From: Flavobacterium sp. Sd200
GTDB lineage: Bacteria; Bacteroidota; Bacteroidia; Flavobacteriales; Flavobacteriaceae
DNA length: 64,000 nt
Assembly: GCF_009826935.1 (NCBI RefSeq)
Contig: NZ_WUMN01000002.1
Coordinates: 620,001-684,000, forward strand
Direction of reading: 5' to 3'
Shown here: positions 8,732 to 17,407 of the stretch, piece by piece
Layout: each line of letters begins with the position of its first letter
How positions within the stretch are numbered: the first letter of the stretch is position 1
Made by a program: the position numbers and the translations under genes
Notes under the pieces: model-generated
Database searches by the model: none
Seen by the model: only the letters and a program-made list of their open reading frames with translations
What the model was told of the DNA's origin: nothing

Positions 8732-9880
8732 ATGAAATTTAACACTAAAACCATACACGGCGGTCAGCAAACCGATCCCAGCACCGGCGCAGTAATGCCC
8801 CCGGTTTACCAAACCAGCACTTTTGCACAAAGCAGCCCCGGCGTGCACCAGGGATATGAATACAGCCGCGCGGCAAACCCTACACGTACAGCCTTAGAAA
8901 ATGCCCTTGCCAGTATAGAGAACGGTGTGCGCGGACTTGCTTTCTCGTCTGGCCTTGCAGCTACCGACACTGTTTTAAAACTACTGAAACCCGGCGATGA
9001 GGTTATTGCCATGGACGACCTTTATGGAGGAACTTACCGCATGTTTACCCGAATTTATCAGGATTACGGTATTGTTTTTCATTTTGTAGATATGAACGAC
9101 ACAGCAAAATTTGAGTCGCTCATAAATGAAAAAACAAAGCTGGTTTGGGTAGAAACCCCAACCAACCCCTTAATGAAACTTGCCGATATTGAGGCCATTG
9201 CCAAAATTACACAAGCTAAAAACATACTTTTTGCCGTAGACAACACTTTTGCCACGCCTTACCTGCAACAACCTTTAGACCTTGGTGCTAATATTGTTAT
9301 GCACAGCGCCACAAAATACCTTAACGGACATAGCGATGTTATTGCCGGGGCATTGATAGTAAAAGACGAAGCACTGGGCGAAAAATTGCACTTTGCACAG
9401 TTTGCCACGGGCGGCACGTTAGGTCCACAGGATTCGTTTTTAGTATTAAGAGGTATTAAAACCCTGCACCTGCGCATGCAACGCCATTGCGAAAATGGTG
9501 CTAAAGTGGCAGCATATTTAAACAACCATCCTAAAGTTAAAGCGGTGTACTACCCTGGTTTAGAGAGCCACCCGCAACATGAAATTGCCCAAAAGCAAAT
9601 GAAAGGCGGTTTTGGCGGAATGGTATCGTTTACCTTTACGTCCGGCTATAAAAAAGATGCCATTACGTTTCTTGAAAACCTTGAAGTGTTTACACTGGCA
9701 GAATCGCTTGGCGGAGTAGAATCATTAGCCAACCATCCTGCACTAATGACACACGCCTCGATACCTGCTGAGAAGCGTGCCGAAATTGGCATTACCGATG
9801 ACATGGTGCGCCTTAGCGTAGGGGTTGAAGATGCCGACGACCTTATTGCCGACATAGAGCATGCACTATCTTTAGTATAA
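8732..9880 (+). CDS. metB: cystathionine gamma-synthase/gamma-lyase family PLP enzyme
   Basis: 382 residues, the usual length for the Cys/Met-metabolism PLP family. Seen: the tetramer/substrate segment YEYSRAANPTR (about 43-53), GLAFSSGLAAT, the PLP-phosphate region, DNTFATPYLQQPL, and the PLP lysine in HSATKYLNGHSD. The tail contains SLGGVESLANHPALMTHAS, common to cystathionine gamma-synthase and gamma-lyase. It either makes cystathionine from O-acyl-homoserine (MetB) or cleaves it to cysteine (MetC/MccB-like); sequence reading cannot separate these, so the symbol is tentative. It has its own promoter and terminator. Confidence 0.88.
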   Translation: MKFNTKTIHGGQQTDPSTGAVMPPVYQTSTFAQSSPGVHQGYEYSRAANPTRTALENALASIENGVRGLAFSSGLAATDTVLKLLKPGDEVIAMDDLYGGTYRMFTRIYQDYGIVFHFVDMNDTAKFESLINEKTKLVWVETPTNPLMKLADIEAIAKITQAKNILFAVDNTFATPYLQQPLDLGANIVMHSATKYLNGHSDVIAGALIVKDEALGEKLHFAQFATGGTLGPQDSFLVLRGIKTLHLRMQRHCENGAKVAAYLNNHPKVKAVYYPGLESHPQHEIAQKQMKGGFGGMVSFTFTSGYKKDAITFLENLEVFTLAESLGGVESLANHPALMTHASIPAEKRAEIGITDDMVRLSVGVEDADDLIADIEHALSLV

Positions 9881-9900
9881 CGCCTCTCCAAACGTATTTT

Positions 9901-9943
9901 TACACCCCTGTTCCGGATCCATTTCGGCAGGGGTGTATTTTTT
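9901..9943 (+). terminator. terminator after the Cys/Met PLP enzyme
   Basis: Stem TACACCCCTG / CAGGGGTGTA (9901-9910, 9928-9937), 17-base loop, T-run 9938-9943. The loop and tail overlap the thiL promoter. Confidence 0.8.
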
Positions 9944-9952
9944 GTACCTTTG
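9922..9952 (+). promoter_or_regulatory. predicted thiL promoter
   Basis: TTTC (9922-9925), 19 bp, TACCTTTG (9945-9952). The -33 box lies inside the loop of the preceding terminator hairpin, so termination and initiation signals are interleaved. Confidence 0.6.
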
Positions 9953-10023
9953 TGCATTCTAAGATGCTTAGTCACTAAGAATCTAAGAACTTTTATTTGT
10001 AAGCAACTAAGAATCACAAAAAA

Positions 10024-11076
10024 ATGATCGAAGATAAAAACCAGCAACGCACCAGCCTGGGCAATTTGGGCGAATTTGGCCTTATAGAGCACCTAACCCA
10101 CGATATAGAGTTATCACAGCCCGGCACTCTAAAGGGCATAGGCGATGATGCAGCCGTGCTCGACTTTAAAGATAAAAAAGTAGTGGTAAGTACCGATCTT
10201 TTGGTTGAAGGTGTGCATTTTGACCTGTCTTATATGCCTCTAAAACACCTTGGCTACAAAGCGGTGGTGGTAAATGTGAGCGATATTTATGCCATGAATG
10301 CCAAGCCTACCCAAATTACAGTTTCTATTGCCGTTAGTAACCGTTTTCCGGTTGAGGCCCTGGATGAATTGTATGACGGCATTAAGCTCGCAGCAAAATC
10401 GTATGGGGTCGATATTGTAGGTGGAGATACTACATCATCTCAAAAAGGGATGATATTGAGCATTACTGCCATAGGCGAGGCTGATGCCGATAAAATTGCC
10501 TATCGTAACGGTGCTAAAAACAGCGATCTGTTGGTAATAACCGGCGATGTGGGTGCCGCCTATATGGGGCTTAAAGTACTTGAAAGAGAAAAGCAGGTAT
10601 TTGAAGTTAACCCACAAAACCAGCCGGACCTTGATGCCTACAGCTATCTTATAGAACGTCAACTGAAACCCGAAGCACGCCAGGATATCAATGGCATACT
10701 TGCCGCCCTTGAAATTAAACCTACTTCGATGATCGATGTATCAGACGGATTATCGAGCGAGATAATACATCTGTGCAAACAAAGTGGTGTGGGCTGCAAT
10801 TTATATGAAGAAAAAATTCCGGTAGACCCGCAGCTTATAAACGTATGCGAAGAATTTAATATTGATATTACAACTGTTGCCATTAACGGTGGCGAAGATT
10901 ATGAATTGCTTTTTACCATTGCCATGGAAGATTATGACAAGATAAAGGGCAACCCTAACTTTACAGTTATAGGCCATATGACACAGGAAAGCGAAGGCAT
11001 ACACCTTATTACCCGAGCCAATACCAAAATACCTCTAAAAGCAAGAGGATGGAATGCCCTACAGGAAGAATCTTAG
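10024..11076 (+). CDS. thiL: thiamine-monophosphate kinase
   Basis: 350 residues of the PurM/AIR-synthase-like fold. ThiL phosphorylates thiamine phosphate to thiamine diphosphate with ATP, the last step of cofactor synthesis. Seen: FGLIEHLT at the N-terminus, GIGDDAAVLDF (about 38-48), STDLLVEGVHFDL with metal-binding Asp residues, NVSDIYAMNAKPTQ, GGDTTSS, and MIDVSDGLSSEI in the C-terminal half. No thiamine riboswitch is visible and no other thi gene is close. A bidirectional hairpin follows. Confidence 0.95.
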   Translation: MIEDKNQQRTSLGNLGEFGLIEHLTHDIELSQPGTLKGIGDDAAVLDFKDKKVVVSTDLLVEGVHFDLSYMPLKHLGYKAVVVNVSDIYAMNAKPTQITVSIAVSNRFPVEALDELYDGIKLAAKSYGVDIVGGDTTSSQKGMILSITAIGEADADKIAYRNGAKNSDLLVITGDVGAAYMGLKVLEREKQVFEVNPQNQPDLDAYSYLIERQLKPEARQDINGILAALEIKPTSMIDVSDGLSSEIIHLCKQSGVGCNLYEEKIPVDPQLINVCEEFNIDITTVAINGGEDYELLFTIAMEDYDKIKGNPNFTVIGHMTQESEGIHLITRANTKIPLKARGWNALQEES

Positions 11077-11112
11077 TTATACTTTACTTATAAACAAGCT
11101 TTTACATAAACA

Positions 11113-11144
11113 AACAGAGCGCCCAAAAAGGCGCTCTGTTTTTA
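11113..11144. terminator. bidirectional terminator between convergent thiL and the reprolysin-like gene
   Basis: Perfect 11-bp stem AACAGAGCGCC / GGCGCTCTGTT (11113-11123, 11130-11140), loop CAAAAA, followed by TTTTTATT on the plus strand and AT-rich sequence on the other side. Confidence 0.85.
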
Positions 11145-11162
11145 TTTATAATAAAGGTATCG

Positions 11163-13844
11163 TTAGTTAACGACCACTTTACGAACTTCTTTACGGCTTC
11201 CGTTTTGTACAGTAACCATATAAATGCCGCTTTGTGCATTTTGAAGGTTTATACTGTTGTTAAACATGCCTGTAGCAGTGTAGTTGCTGCTAAATACCTC
11301 ACGGCCTCTCATATCGTGTACTTTAATTACAGTAGCATCCTGAGATTGCGGAGTAAACTGTACATTAAAGCTACCGTTATTTGGATTAGGATATAATGCA
11401 AAATCTTTAAGATTAAACTGTGTTGCACTAAGCGGTGTAAATACCTGTCCGCATATAGTTAGCGACCAATTGTTTAATGTACCTGTATTTTGCGCAGCAT
11501 TATCAGAAACAGCAAGTGTCCATGTACCGTTAGCCTCCTGACCATTAAATGCAGAAAGCGGTGTAGATGGCTTGTAAGTAAAACCAAACTCTGTAGTTGC
11601 ACAAATTGCGTTAGAGCCTGCATCACTAAAGTTTATAATAAGGTCGTCATTAGTAGTACAACGCTGCTGCCATAATATTACCTCAGTTCCAACAGGATTA
11701 ATTGCCTTAACAATAAGATCTCCAACACCTGTATGTGTTATATTTACGTTTACAGTTACTGATGTAACGTTGTCTACACCATCTGTAACTTCAATAGTGC
11801 TTGTAGTAAATGCCGGATCATTATCCGGTATAGTTACAGAAGCTGTATTTGCGTTAGTATTACACTCTTCAGAAACCGAAACACCAATTGCAAAAACAGA
11901 AGCATTAACTGCATAATATATATTGTCTACAGGCTCTACTTTTATACGGCAGTTACCGTTCAGGATATTTGGAACTGTAATAGTTTCAGACCCATCGTTA
12001 TCTGTCGCAGAAGCAAGAACTGTATCAAAAGTAAGACCACTATTTGTAGAAAGCAGTATATTTACCTGAGATGTATTGACACCGCTTCCGGTTGTACCGG
12101 CCACATCCCATGTAATGGTTTGCTGTTCACCCGGAATCCATGTAATGCCAGCCTCAGCCTGAGAGGTTACAACAAAAGGACCTACATTTCTAACGAGAAC
12201 ACTGGTCCCTCTTTTTGATGTTTGTCCACCAAGGGCACTATTATCCCTTACAGTGTAGGCAAAAGTCAGCGTACGTGCTACCGATGGTATAACCTCCCAA
12301 GTTGGAGTAAGATTTCCCGCTAACACATCTGAAAGCTGAGGGAAGTAACGGTCTCTTTCTGTGGTTGGAGGCAACGACCTAAAGTTAGGCCCGTTTGTAG
12401 ATGTAGCTGTCGGCCTGTTTACATTAGTACCATTTGCATTAGTTTGTTCCCAGCTATAAGTAAGGGCATCTCCCTCTGCATCTGTAGCTTCACTCCCTTT
12501 TAAAATAAAAGCAGTCCCATAAGGTATACTACGTACACCAACCGTCGGAACATCCGGTGCTGTATTATTAATCGTTGTCTCTACTGCACAGCTTGTAGAA
12601 CGCAATACTGCATATATTTGGTCAAGCGTTACTGTATGAAAGTAGTCATCAGAGTTAGTTTGTATATCTCCTGTAACACAAAGTCCGGCATAGGCCATTA
12701 TGGTAGTACCACCACCCGGCTCTACAGCATAAGCAGGTTCCTGATTTCCCTGGCAGCTGCCGCTTATACCGTTAAACGTGTGTGACCCACCAAACTGGTG
12801 ACCTACTTCGTGAGCAACAAAGTCAATATCATAAGGATCGCCTACCGGTGCGCTGCTGCCTGTAATACCACGGGCTTTATTATTTGAGTTACAAATAACA
12901 CCAAGACCGGCCAAACCACCACCACCTGTACTAACCGTGTGGCCAATATCAAAGTTAGCAGTACCAATAGCAGCCGTTATAACTGTTTGTGACTGTGTAA
13001 TAAGTGTATTGGCATTAGTATTATCAAAACTATCTGAAGTTATGAAAATAATGTCCTCATTATTTGGAACCAGCTCAAGAGTTACGGCAAGTTCTTTCTC
13101 ATAAACACTGTTTACACGGGTAACGGTAACCACCATTGCGGCAAGAACAGCTGCCTTTTTTTGAGCTTCTGTTCCGTTAGTAAGGCCAGCCCTTACATAG
13201 TGGTAACGTGCATACTCTATTGTACATGCCATTGCAAGACGGTATGTTCTAAGGCTGCTGTCATTAGAAAGAACTGATTGCTCAGACTCTATAGCCCTTT
13301 GAGCACTGGTCTCTACTTCTGATTCTACATGACATGTAAACTGTCTGTCTTCTACTAGATCAGATTTTTTATATACAATGTAGTTTTTAAGATCTGTAGT
13401 ATATGGATCTATAAAATAAGTTCCTTTAGCCGAAAGCACCATGCCATGAAAACCCCAGCTTGTAACGCTAATGCGGATAGTAGCTGTAGGATCTTCCACT
13501 CCCTGACCGGTATATGATTGCATATCCTGATGCTTAGCAGCAAGCTCCGGACTCATTACACTCGCCTCGTATAAACGGAAATGCTGTAATTTTCCGTCAG
13601 TACCCGGAAAAGCCACAATAACGTTGCTTGGCACACCTGCTTTTCTTGACGGAGCAGTATGTAATGTGTTATTTAGCTGCGCAAGATCTACGCTAAAAAG
13701 ATGATAGGCAGAGGGCATTGCCATCCTCTCGGTTTTTTCCAGACCAGCAAGGTTGCCATTATTTACCGGCTTCCAGTACTGAGCCCGGGCATTCCCTAAA
13801 TTTAATAGCAAAAGGGATGCTAACAGTAGTAATTTACTTTTCAT
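11163..13844 (-). CDS. secreted reprolysin-like (M12B) zinc metallopeptidase with P-domain and T9SS sorting signal
   Basis: About 893 residues from the ATG at 13844; an in-frame ATG at 13889 exists, but only the downstream one puts the signal peptide (MKSKLLLLASLLLL ... NARAQ) at the N-terminus. After a prodomain-like region comes the protease domain with zinc motif HEVGHQFGGSH (His345, Glu346, His349, His355) and a downstream met-turn candidate (TIMAYAGLC). Then Ig/fibronectin-like modules, a proprotein-convertase P/Homo B domain near the end (VTIPDND, GTWTLAVSDNA, LNNWSLTICG), and a type A T9SS C-terminal domain (LYPNPNNGSFNV ... GIYMVTVQNG, final KVVVN). It is therefore predicted to be exported through T9SS and surface-bound or released. 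The catalytic Glu is intact. Confidence 0.9.
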   Translation of the reverse strand: MKSKLLLLASLLLLNLGNARAQYWKPVNNGNLAGLEKTERMAMPSAYHLFSVDLAQLNNTLHTAPSRKAGVPSNVIVAFPGTDGKLQHFRLYEASVMSPELAAKHQDMQSYTGQGVEDPTATIRISVTSWGFHGMVLSAKGTYFIDPYTTDLKNYIVYKKSDLVEDRQFTCHVESEVETSAQRAIESEQSVLSNDSSLRTYRLAMACTIEYARYHYVRAGLTNGTEAQKKAAVLAAMVVTVTRVNSVYEKELAVTLELVPNNEDIIFITSDSFDNTNANTLITQSQTVITAAIGTANFDIGHTVSTGGGGLAGLGVICNSNNKARGITGSSAPVGDPYDIDFVAHEVGHQFGGSHTFNGISGSCQGNQEPAYAVEPGGGTTIMAYAGLCVTGDIQTNSDDYFHTVTLDQIYAVLRSTSCAVETTINNTAPDVPTVGVRSIPYGTAFILKGSEATDAEGDALTYSWEQTNANGTNVNRPTATSTNGPNFRSLPPTTERDRYFPQLSDVLAGNLTPTWEVIPSVARTLTFAYTVRDNSALGGQTSKRGTSVLVRNVGPFVVTSQAEAGITWIPGEQQTITWDVAGTTGSGVNTSQVNILLSTNSGLTFDTVLASATDNDGSETITVPNILNGNCRIKVEPVDNIYYAVNASVFAIGVSVSEECNTNANTASVTIPDNDPAFTTSTIEVTDGVDNVTSVTVNVNITHTGVGDLIVKAINPVGTEVILWQQRCTTNDDLIINFSDAGSNAICATTEFGFTYKPSTPLSAFNGQEANGTWTLAVSDNAAQNTGTLNNWSLTICGQVFTPLSATQFNLKDFALYPNPNNGSFNVQFTPQSQDATVIKVHDMRGREVFSSNYTATGMFNNSINLQNAQSGIYMVTVQNGSRKEVRKVVVN

Positions 13845-13865
13845 AATTGTTTTAGGTAAAAAACG

Positions 13866-13873
13866 CAAAGTTA
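13866..13873 (-). promoter_or_regulatory. -7 element of the reprolysin-like gene
   Basis: Minus-strand TAACTTTG (13873 to 13866), an exact TAnnTTTG match 22 bases before the ATG at 13844. No convincing -33 box. It supports the shorter start, since the ATG at 13889 lies upstream of it. Confidence 0.45.
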
Positions 13874-14010
13874 GTTGCTTAATAGACATTTACTAATGTT
13901 TTATAGTTAATTTTTCACTGAAAAAGCATATTTGTCGGTGATTTCGCCAAATGTGTCGGCAAAGCATTAAATTTTATGTATCGTACAATGTGTTTAACGG
14001 GGATAAAATT

Positions 14011-14018
14011 TAACTTTG
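14011..14018 (+). promoter_or_regulatory. -7 element of ribF
   Basis: TAACTTTG, an exact TAnnTTTG match; a TGTG at 13989-13992 could serve as a weak -33 box. The predicted start of transcription is only about 10-15 bases before ribF, giving a very short leader. Confidence 0.45.
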
Positions 14019-14039
14019 CCTAACTTTTAATGCTTGGGT

Positions 14040-14966
14040 TTGAAAATTTTTAACGCAATACAGGAGTTTTCGTCTCCTGCTAAAACTGTTGTTACCCTGG
14101 GTACTTTTGATGGTGTACACCTGGGGCACAGACGCCTGCTGGATAAACTTATAAAAAACGGTAAAGAACTTGGCTGTCCTACAGCAGTGCTTACCTTTTT
14201 TCCGCATCCGCGAATGGTGCTGCAGCCCGACGCCGATGTTAAAATGCTAAACACCATTACCGAAAAGGCTGCCTTACTGGAAGAAAGCGGCATAGACAAC
14301 CTTATAATACATCCGTTCAGCCGTGAGTTTTCGCGCCTTACTGCAGAAGATTTTGTAAAAGACATATTGGTAAAACGGCTTAACATTGCAAAAATAATTA
14401 TAGGTCATGACCATCGTTTTGGGCGCAACCGTACCGCCACAACAGAAGACCTTGTAAGAATGGGTAAAGAGTTTGGTTTTGAAGTAGAGCAAATTACCGC
14501 ACTCGATGTAGACGACATTACTGTTAGCTCCACAAAAATAAGACATGCCCTTACAGACGGCCAACTCGATATTGCTAACAACTATCTGGGCTATCCTTAT
14601 TTTATTACCGGAACCGTAACCACAGGCAAGCAGCTTGGGCGCACTATAGGCTACCCTACTGCAAATATTGCGACAGAAGATTATAAGCTTATACCTAACA
14701 AGGGCGTATATGCTGTTTCGGCACTGATTAACAATACAACCGTTTATGGCATGATGAATATTGGCACACGCCCGACTGTAGACGGAACCCATCAAACCAT
14801 AGAAGTCAATTTCTTTGATCTTGATGCCAACCTGTATGACACTGAATTAAAAATAAGCCTGCACCACCGCCTTCGCAACGAACAAAAGTTTGACGGCATC
14901 GAGGCTTTAAAGATTCAGCTTGCCAAAGACAAACAAAATGCCATAGCTTATTTTAACCAACAATAA
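14040..14966 (+). CDS. ribF: bifunctional riboflavin kinase / FAD synthetase
   Basis: About 308 residues. The N-terminal nucleotidyltransferase half has GTFDGVHLGHR with the HxGH motif and later SSTKIRHAL; the C-terminal riboflavin-kinase half has GRTIGYPTANI and NKGVYAVSA. The protein converts riboflavin to FMN and then FAD in the cytosol. The start is a TTG: 14040 gives the usual MKIF beginning, while an in-frame TTG at 14034 adds two residues. The only nearby ATG (14030) is out of frame and ends after seven codons. The HTTM gene follows after eight bases. Confidence 0.93.
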   Translation: MKIFNAIQEFSSPAKTVVTLGTFDGVHLGHRRLLDKLIKNGKELGCPTAVLTFFPHPRMVLQPDADVKMLNTITEKAALLEESGIDNLIIHPFSREFSRLTAEDFVKDILVKRLNIAKIIIGHDHRFGRNRTATTEDLVRMGKEFGFEVEQITALDVDDITVSSTKIRHALTDGQLDIANNYLGYPYFITGTVTTGKQLGRTIGYPTANIATEDYKLIPNKGVYAVSALINNTTVYGMMNIGTRPTVDGTHQTIEVNFFDLDANLYDTELKISLHHRLRNEQKFDGIEALKIQLAKDKQNAIAYFNQQ

Positions 14967-14974
14967 AGCCCCGC

Positions 14975-16300
14975 ATGATAAACCGCCTGCTAAAAGAAAC
15001 AGACAACGCACCCTTAATAATATTCAGGATATTTTTAGGCTTTTTGCTTGCCTGCGAAACTTTTGGGGCAATTATGACAGGCTGGGTTAAGAGCAACTTT
15101 ATTATCCCAAAGTTCACTTTTTCGCATATTGGCATGGAGTGGCTGCAACCGCTGCCCGGCAACGGAATGTATTTTTATTTTGCCCTGATGGGCTTGCTGG
15201 GATTAATGGTCATGGCAGGATACAAATACCGCTTTAGCATGGGGTTGTTTACCCTACTATGGGCAGGAGTATATTTTATGCAAAAAACATCCTACAACAA
15301 CCATTACTACCTTTTGGTACTTGTTTGCCTTATGATGACATTTTTGCCTGCCAACCGATATGCATCTATAGATGCAAAACTAGACCCCACCATAAAAAAA
15401 CTAACCATGTCCACCTGGTGCTCCTGGGTAATGATAGCAATGGTTAGCATTGTATATTTTTACGCTACTATAGCAAAATTTTATCCGGACTGGCTGGATG
15501 GTACTTTTACAAGAAACCTAATGTCAGGAACTATTGGGAGGCCATGGGTTAGAGCAATCGTTACACAAAAGTGGTTTTACATGTTTTTGGCCTACGCAGG
15601 CATTGCTTTTGATATGCTTGTGGTGCCCTGCCTGCTCTTTAAACGAACCCGTACCATTGCCTTTATAGCATCGCTTATCTTTCATTTATTTAATTCCATA
15701 ACACTACAAATAGGTATTTTCCCGTTTTTTGCACTAAGCTTTGCTGTATTTTTTTACCCCCCGGAAAAAATCCGCAAACTGTTTTTCCGTAAAAAACCTG
15801 CAATCGAAAATTATGGCATGACCACCGAAGGAATAAACATTTTAAAATATTTTTTTATTCCCTATCTCATTATACAGTTTTTGCTCCCCCTGAGGCATCA
15901 TCTTGTAAAAGGCGATGTTTTATGGACCGAAGAAGGCCATAGGCTAAGCTGGCGCATGATGCTTAGAAGCCGTAAAGGCAGCACACATTTTAAGGTTATA
16001 GATAAGGCCACGGGTCAGGATATGTTTTATGACATATCTAAAGACCTTACCCCAAAACAGGAAGCCAGCATGGGCACACGCCCCGATATGATATGGCAAA
16101 TGGCGCAACGCATAAAACAAAAATATGCTGCAAAAAATATAGATGTAGCAGTGTATGCCCTAACCAACATTGCCATAAACAGCGGTCCTTTCTTAAAACT
16201 CATAGATGACAAGACCGACCTTGGCACTGCCAAATGGAATTATTTTTGGCATTGCGACTGGATATTGCTTTATGATAGTAATAATATTCTGATTAAATAA
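14975..16300 (+). CDS. HTTM-domain membrane protein (vitamin K-dependent gamma-carboxylase homologue)
   Basis: 441 residues. The first about 275 residues contain several hydrophobic helices of the HTTM fold with the conserved MQKTSYNNHYYL segment (about 105-116), which in animal gamma-carboxylases holds the active-site region. The C-terminal part is soluble and includes LSWRMMLRSRKGSTHF and a C-terminal DWILLYDSN. In animals the family carboxylates Glu residues using reduced vitamin K; flavobacteria use menaquinone and the bacterial substrate is unknown, so enzymatic function is inferred only from family. It follows ribF by eight bases and probably shares its transcript. Confidence 0.82.
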   Translation: MINRLLKETDNAPLIIFRIFLGFLLACETFGAIMTGWVKSNFIIPKFTFSHIGMEWLQPLPGNGMYFYFALMGLLGLMVMAGYKYRFSMGLFTLLWAGVYFMQKTSYNNHYYLLVLVCLMMTFLPANRYASIDAKLDPTIKKLTMSTWCSWVMIAMVSIVYFYATIAKFYPDWLDGTFTRNLMSGTIGRPWVRAIVTQKWFYMFLAYAGIAFDMLVVPCLLFKRTRTIAFIASLIFHLFNSITLQIGIFPFFALSFAVFFYPPEKIRKLFFRKKPAIENYGMTTEGINILKYFFIPYLIIQFLLPLRHHLVKGDVLWTEEGHRLSWRMMLRSRKGSTHFKVIDKATGQDMFYDISKDLTPKQEASMGTRPDMIWQMAQRIKQKYAAKNIDVAVYALTNIAINSGPFLKLIDDKTDLGTAKWNYFWHCDWILLYDSNNILIK

Positions 16301-16505
16301 ATATTTTAACAAATTCTTAGTTTTAGTTTATTTATTTTATTAAACTTTTACTAAATCACATTAGCTTCTGCTGTTTTATAGCTAAATTCGGTATAAATAA
16401 TAACACCTGCACCTTTACACACAAATGGGCTGAAATGTTATCACTCCTTTTGCAAACCATTGTAAAACAAAGAGTAACTGAATAAGAACACAAAATAAAA
16501 CAATT

Positions 16506-16979
16506 ATGAAAGCTTCAAGGATCATTATTAACGGCATAATAATTTTTATAGGCATTGGTTTGTTTTTCCTGCTTATGGAGGTTATGGGACTATCAGACAA
16601 TATTTATCTAAGATTAGTAAACTTTGTATTTGTGATTTATGGTATTAACCGAACCATAAAAGCAAATTTTAACGATGATATAGACGGTTATTTCACCAAC
16701 ATAACATCGGCCATACTCACAGGACTTACAGGGCTTATTTTAGGGGTATTTTCGTTTATGATGTATGTAGAATATAAGGGCGGAGAAGAATATCTGCAAA
16801 AATATGCGTCTGATTATATTTTCGGTGGCGGCAACCCGTCTCCCTACCAGTTTGGAATAGGATTATTTATAGAAGGTTTAGCATCGTCAGTTATAGTATC
16901 GTTTACACTGATGCAGTTTTGGAAAGATAAGGTAGAGAAAATAAACGCTGTAGATGACAGGGCACACAACCCTCACTAA
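16506..16979 (+). CDS. hypothetical integral membrane protein
   Basis: 157 residues, not recognised. Hydrophobic stretches at about 7-26 (IIINGIIIFIGIGLFFLLM), 33-48, 66-90 (TNITSAILTGLTGLILGVFSFMM) and 115-137 suggest four membrane spans, with a short charged C-terminal tail (KDKVEKINAVDD). It lies alone between the HTTM gene and the tRNA; a good hairpin terminator follows. The reading frame has flavobacterial composition, and the ATG at 16506 has no other in-frame start upstream that extends a clear hydrophobic N-terminus. Confidence 0.75.
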   Translation: MKASRIIINGIIIFIGIGLFFLLMEVMGLSDNIYLRLVNFVFVIYGINRTIKANFNDDIDGYFTNITSAILTGLTGLILGVFSFMMYVEYKGGEEYLQKYASDYIFGGGNPSPYQFGIGLFIEGLASSVIVSFTLMQFWKDKVEKINAVDDRAHNPH

Positions 16980-17002
16980 CCTTAATGATAAAACAACACA
17001 AT

Positions 17003-17026
17003 AAAGCTCCGCAAAACGGAGCTTTT
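17003..17026 (+). terminator. terminator after the hypothetical membrane protein
   Basis: Perfect 9-bp stem AAAGCTCCG / CGGAGCTTT (17003-17011, 17017-17025), loop CAAAA, then TATTATT. Confidence 0.8.
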
Positions 17027-17130
17027 ATTATTAACAACCAAACTCTTTTTACGAAACACACACTCTTAAACCCAAACAAAGACTACAACAAAACTGACGT
17101 TCAGCCATTTAAAATAAATATTAAATTTTA

Positions 17131-17162
17131 TTTGGATTGAAAGAACAAATGCCGTAATATTG
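17131..17162 (+). promoter_or_regulatory. predicted promoter of the CAU tRNA gene
   Basis: TTTG (17131-17134), 20 bp, TAATATTG (17155-17162; one mismatch to TAnnTTTG). Predicted transcription start is about 6-8 bases before the mature tRNA. Confidence 0.65.
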
Positions 17163-17175
17163 CACCCACAAAACC

Positions 17176-17249
17176 GGTCCTATAGCTCAGTTGGTTAGAG
17201 CACCTGACTCATAATCAGGTGGTCCCTGGTTCGAGCCCAGGTGGGACCA
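17176..17249 (+). tRNA. tRNA with CAU anticodon (elongator Met or lysidine-type Ile2)
   Basis: 74-base cloverleaf. Acceptor stem GGTCCTA pairs with TGGGACC, discriminator A; D-arm TAGCTCAGTTGGTTAGAGC; anticodon stem CCTGA/TCAGG around loop CTCATAA, anticodon CAT; T-arm CCTGGTTCGAGCCCAGG. CCA is not encoded, as is usual in this group. The CTCATAA loop occurs in both elongator tRNA-Met and the tRNA-Ile whose C34 is changed to lysidine by TilS, and I cannot separate them by eye. It is not initiator tRNA, because the 5' end pairs with the acceptor and the three G-C pairs typical of initiators are absent. Confidence 0.93.
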
Positions 17250-17260
17250 CTGGTTTTATA

Positions 17261-17291
17261 AAAGCTTTCACAACACGTGAAAGCTTTTTTG
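17261..17291 (+). terminator. terminator after the tRNA
   Basis: Perfect 11-bp stem AAAGCTTTCAC / GTGAAAGCTTT (17261-17271, 17277-17287), loop AACAC, T-run to 17290. Confidence 0.88.
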
Positions 17292-17407
17292 TTTTTAGGA
17301 TTTTGCCTACACAAATAATACTACTTTAAATATTTTTCCACACTCTCAAATCGTCCCTTGCTACACCAAAAAAAACACCTATTTTTACAAAAACTAATGT
17401 AAAAGAA

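Noticed and set aside
9938..10023. Thiamine riboswitch before thiL
   Set aside because: No conserved TPP-aptamer cores were visible and the leader is only about 65 bases.
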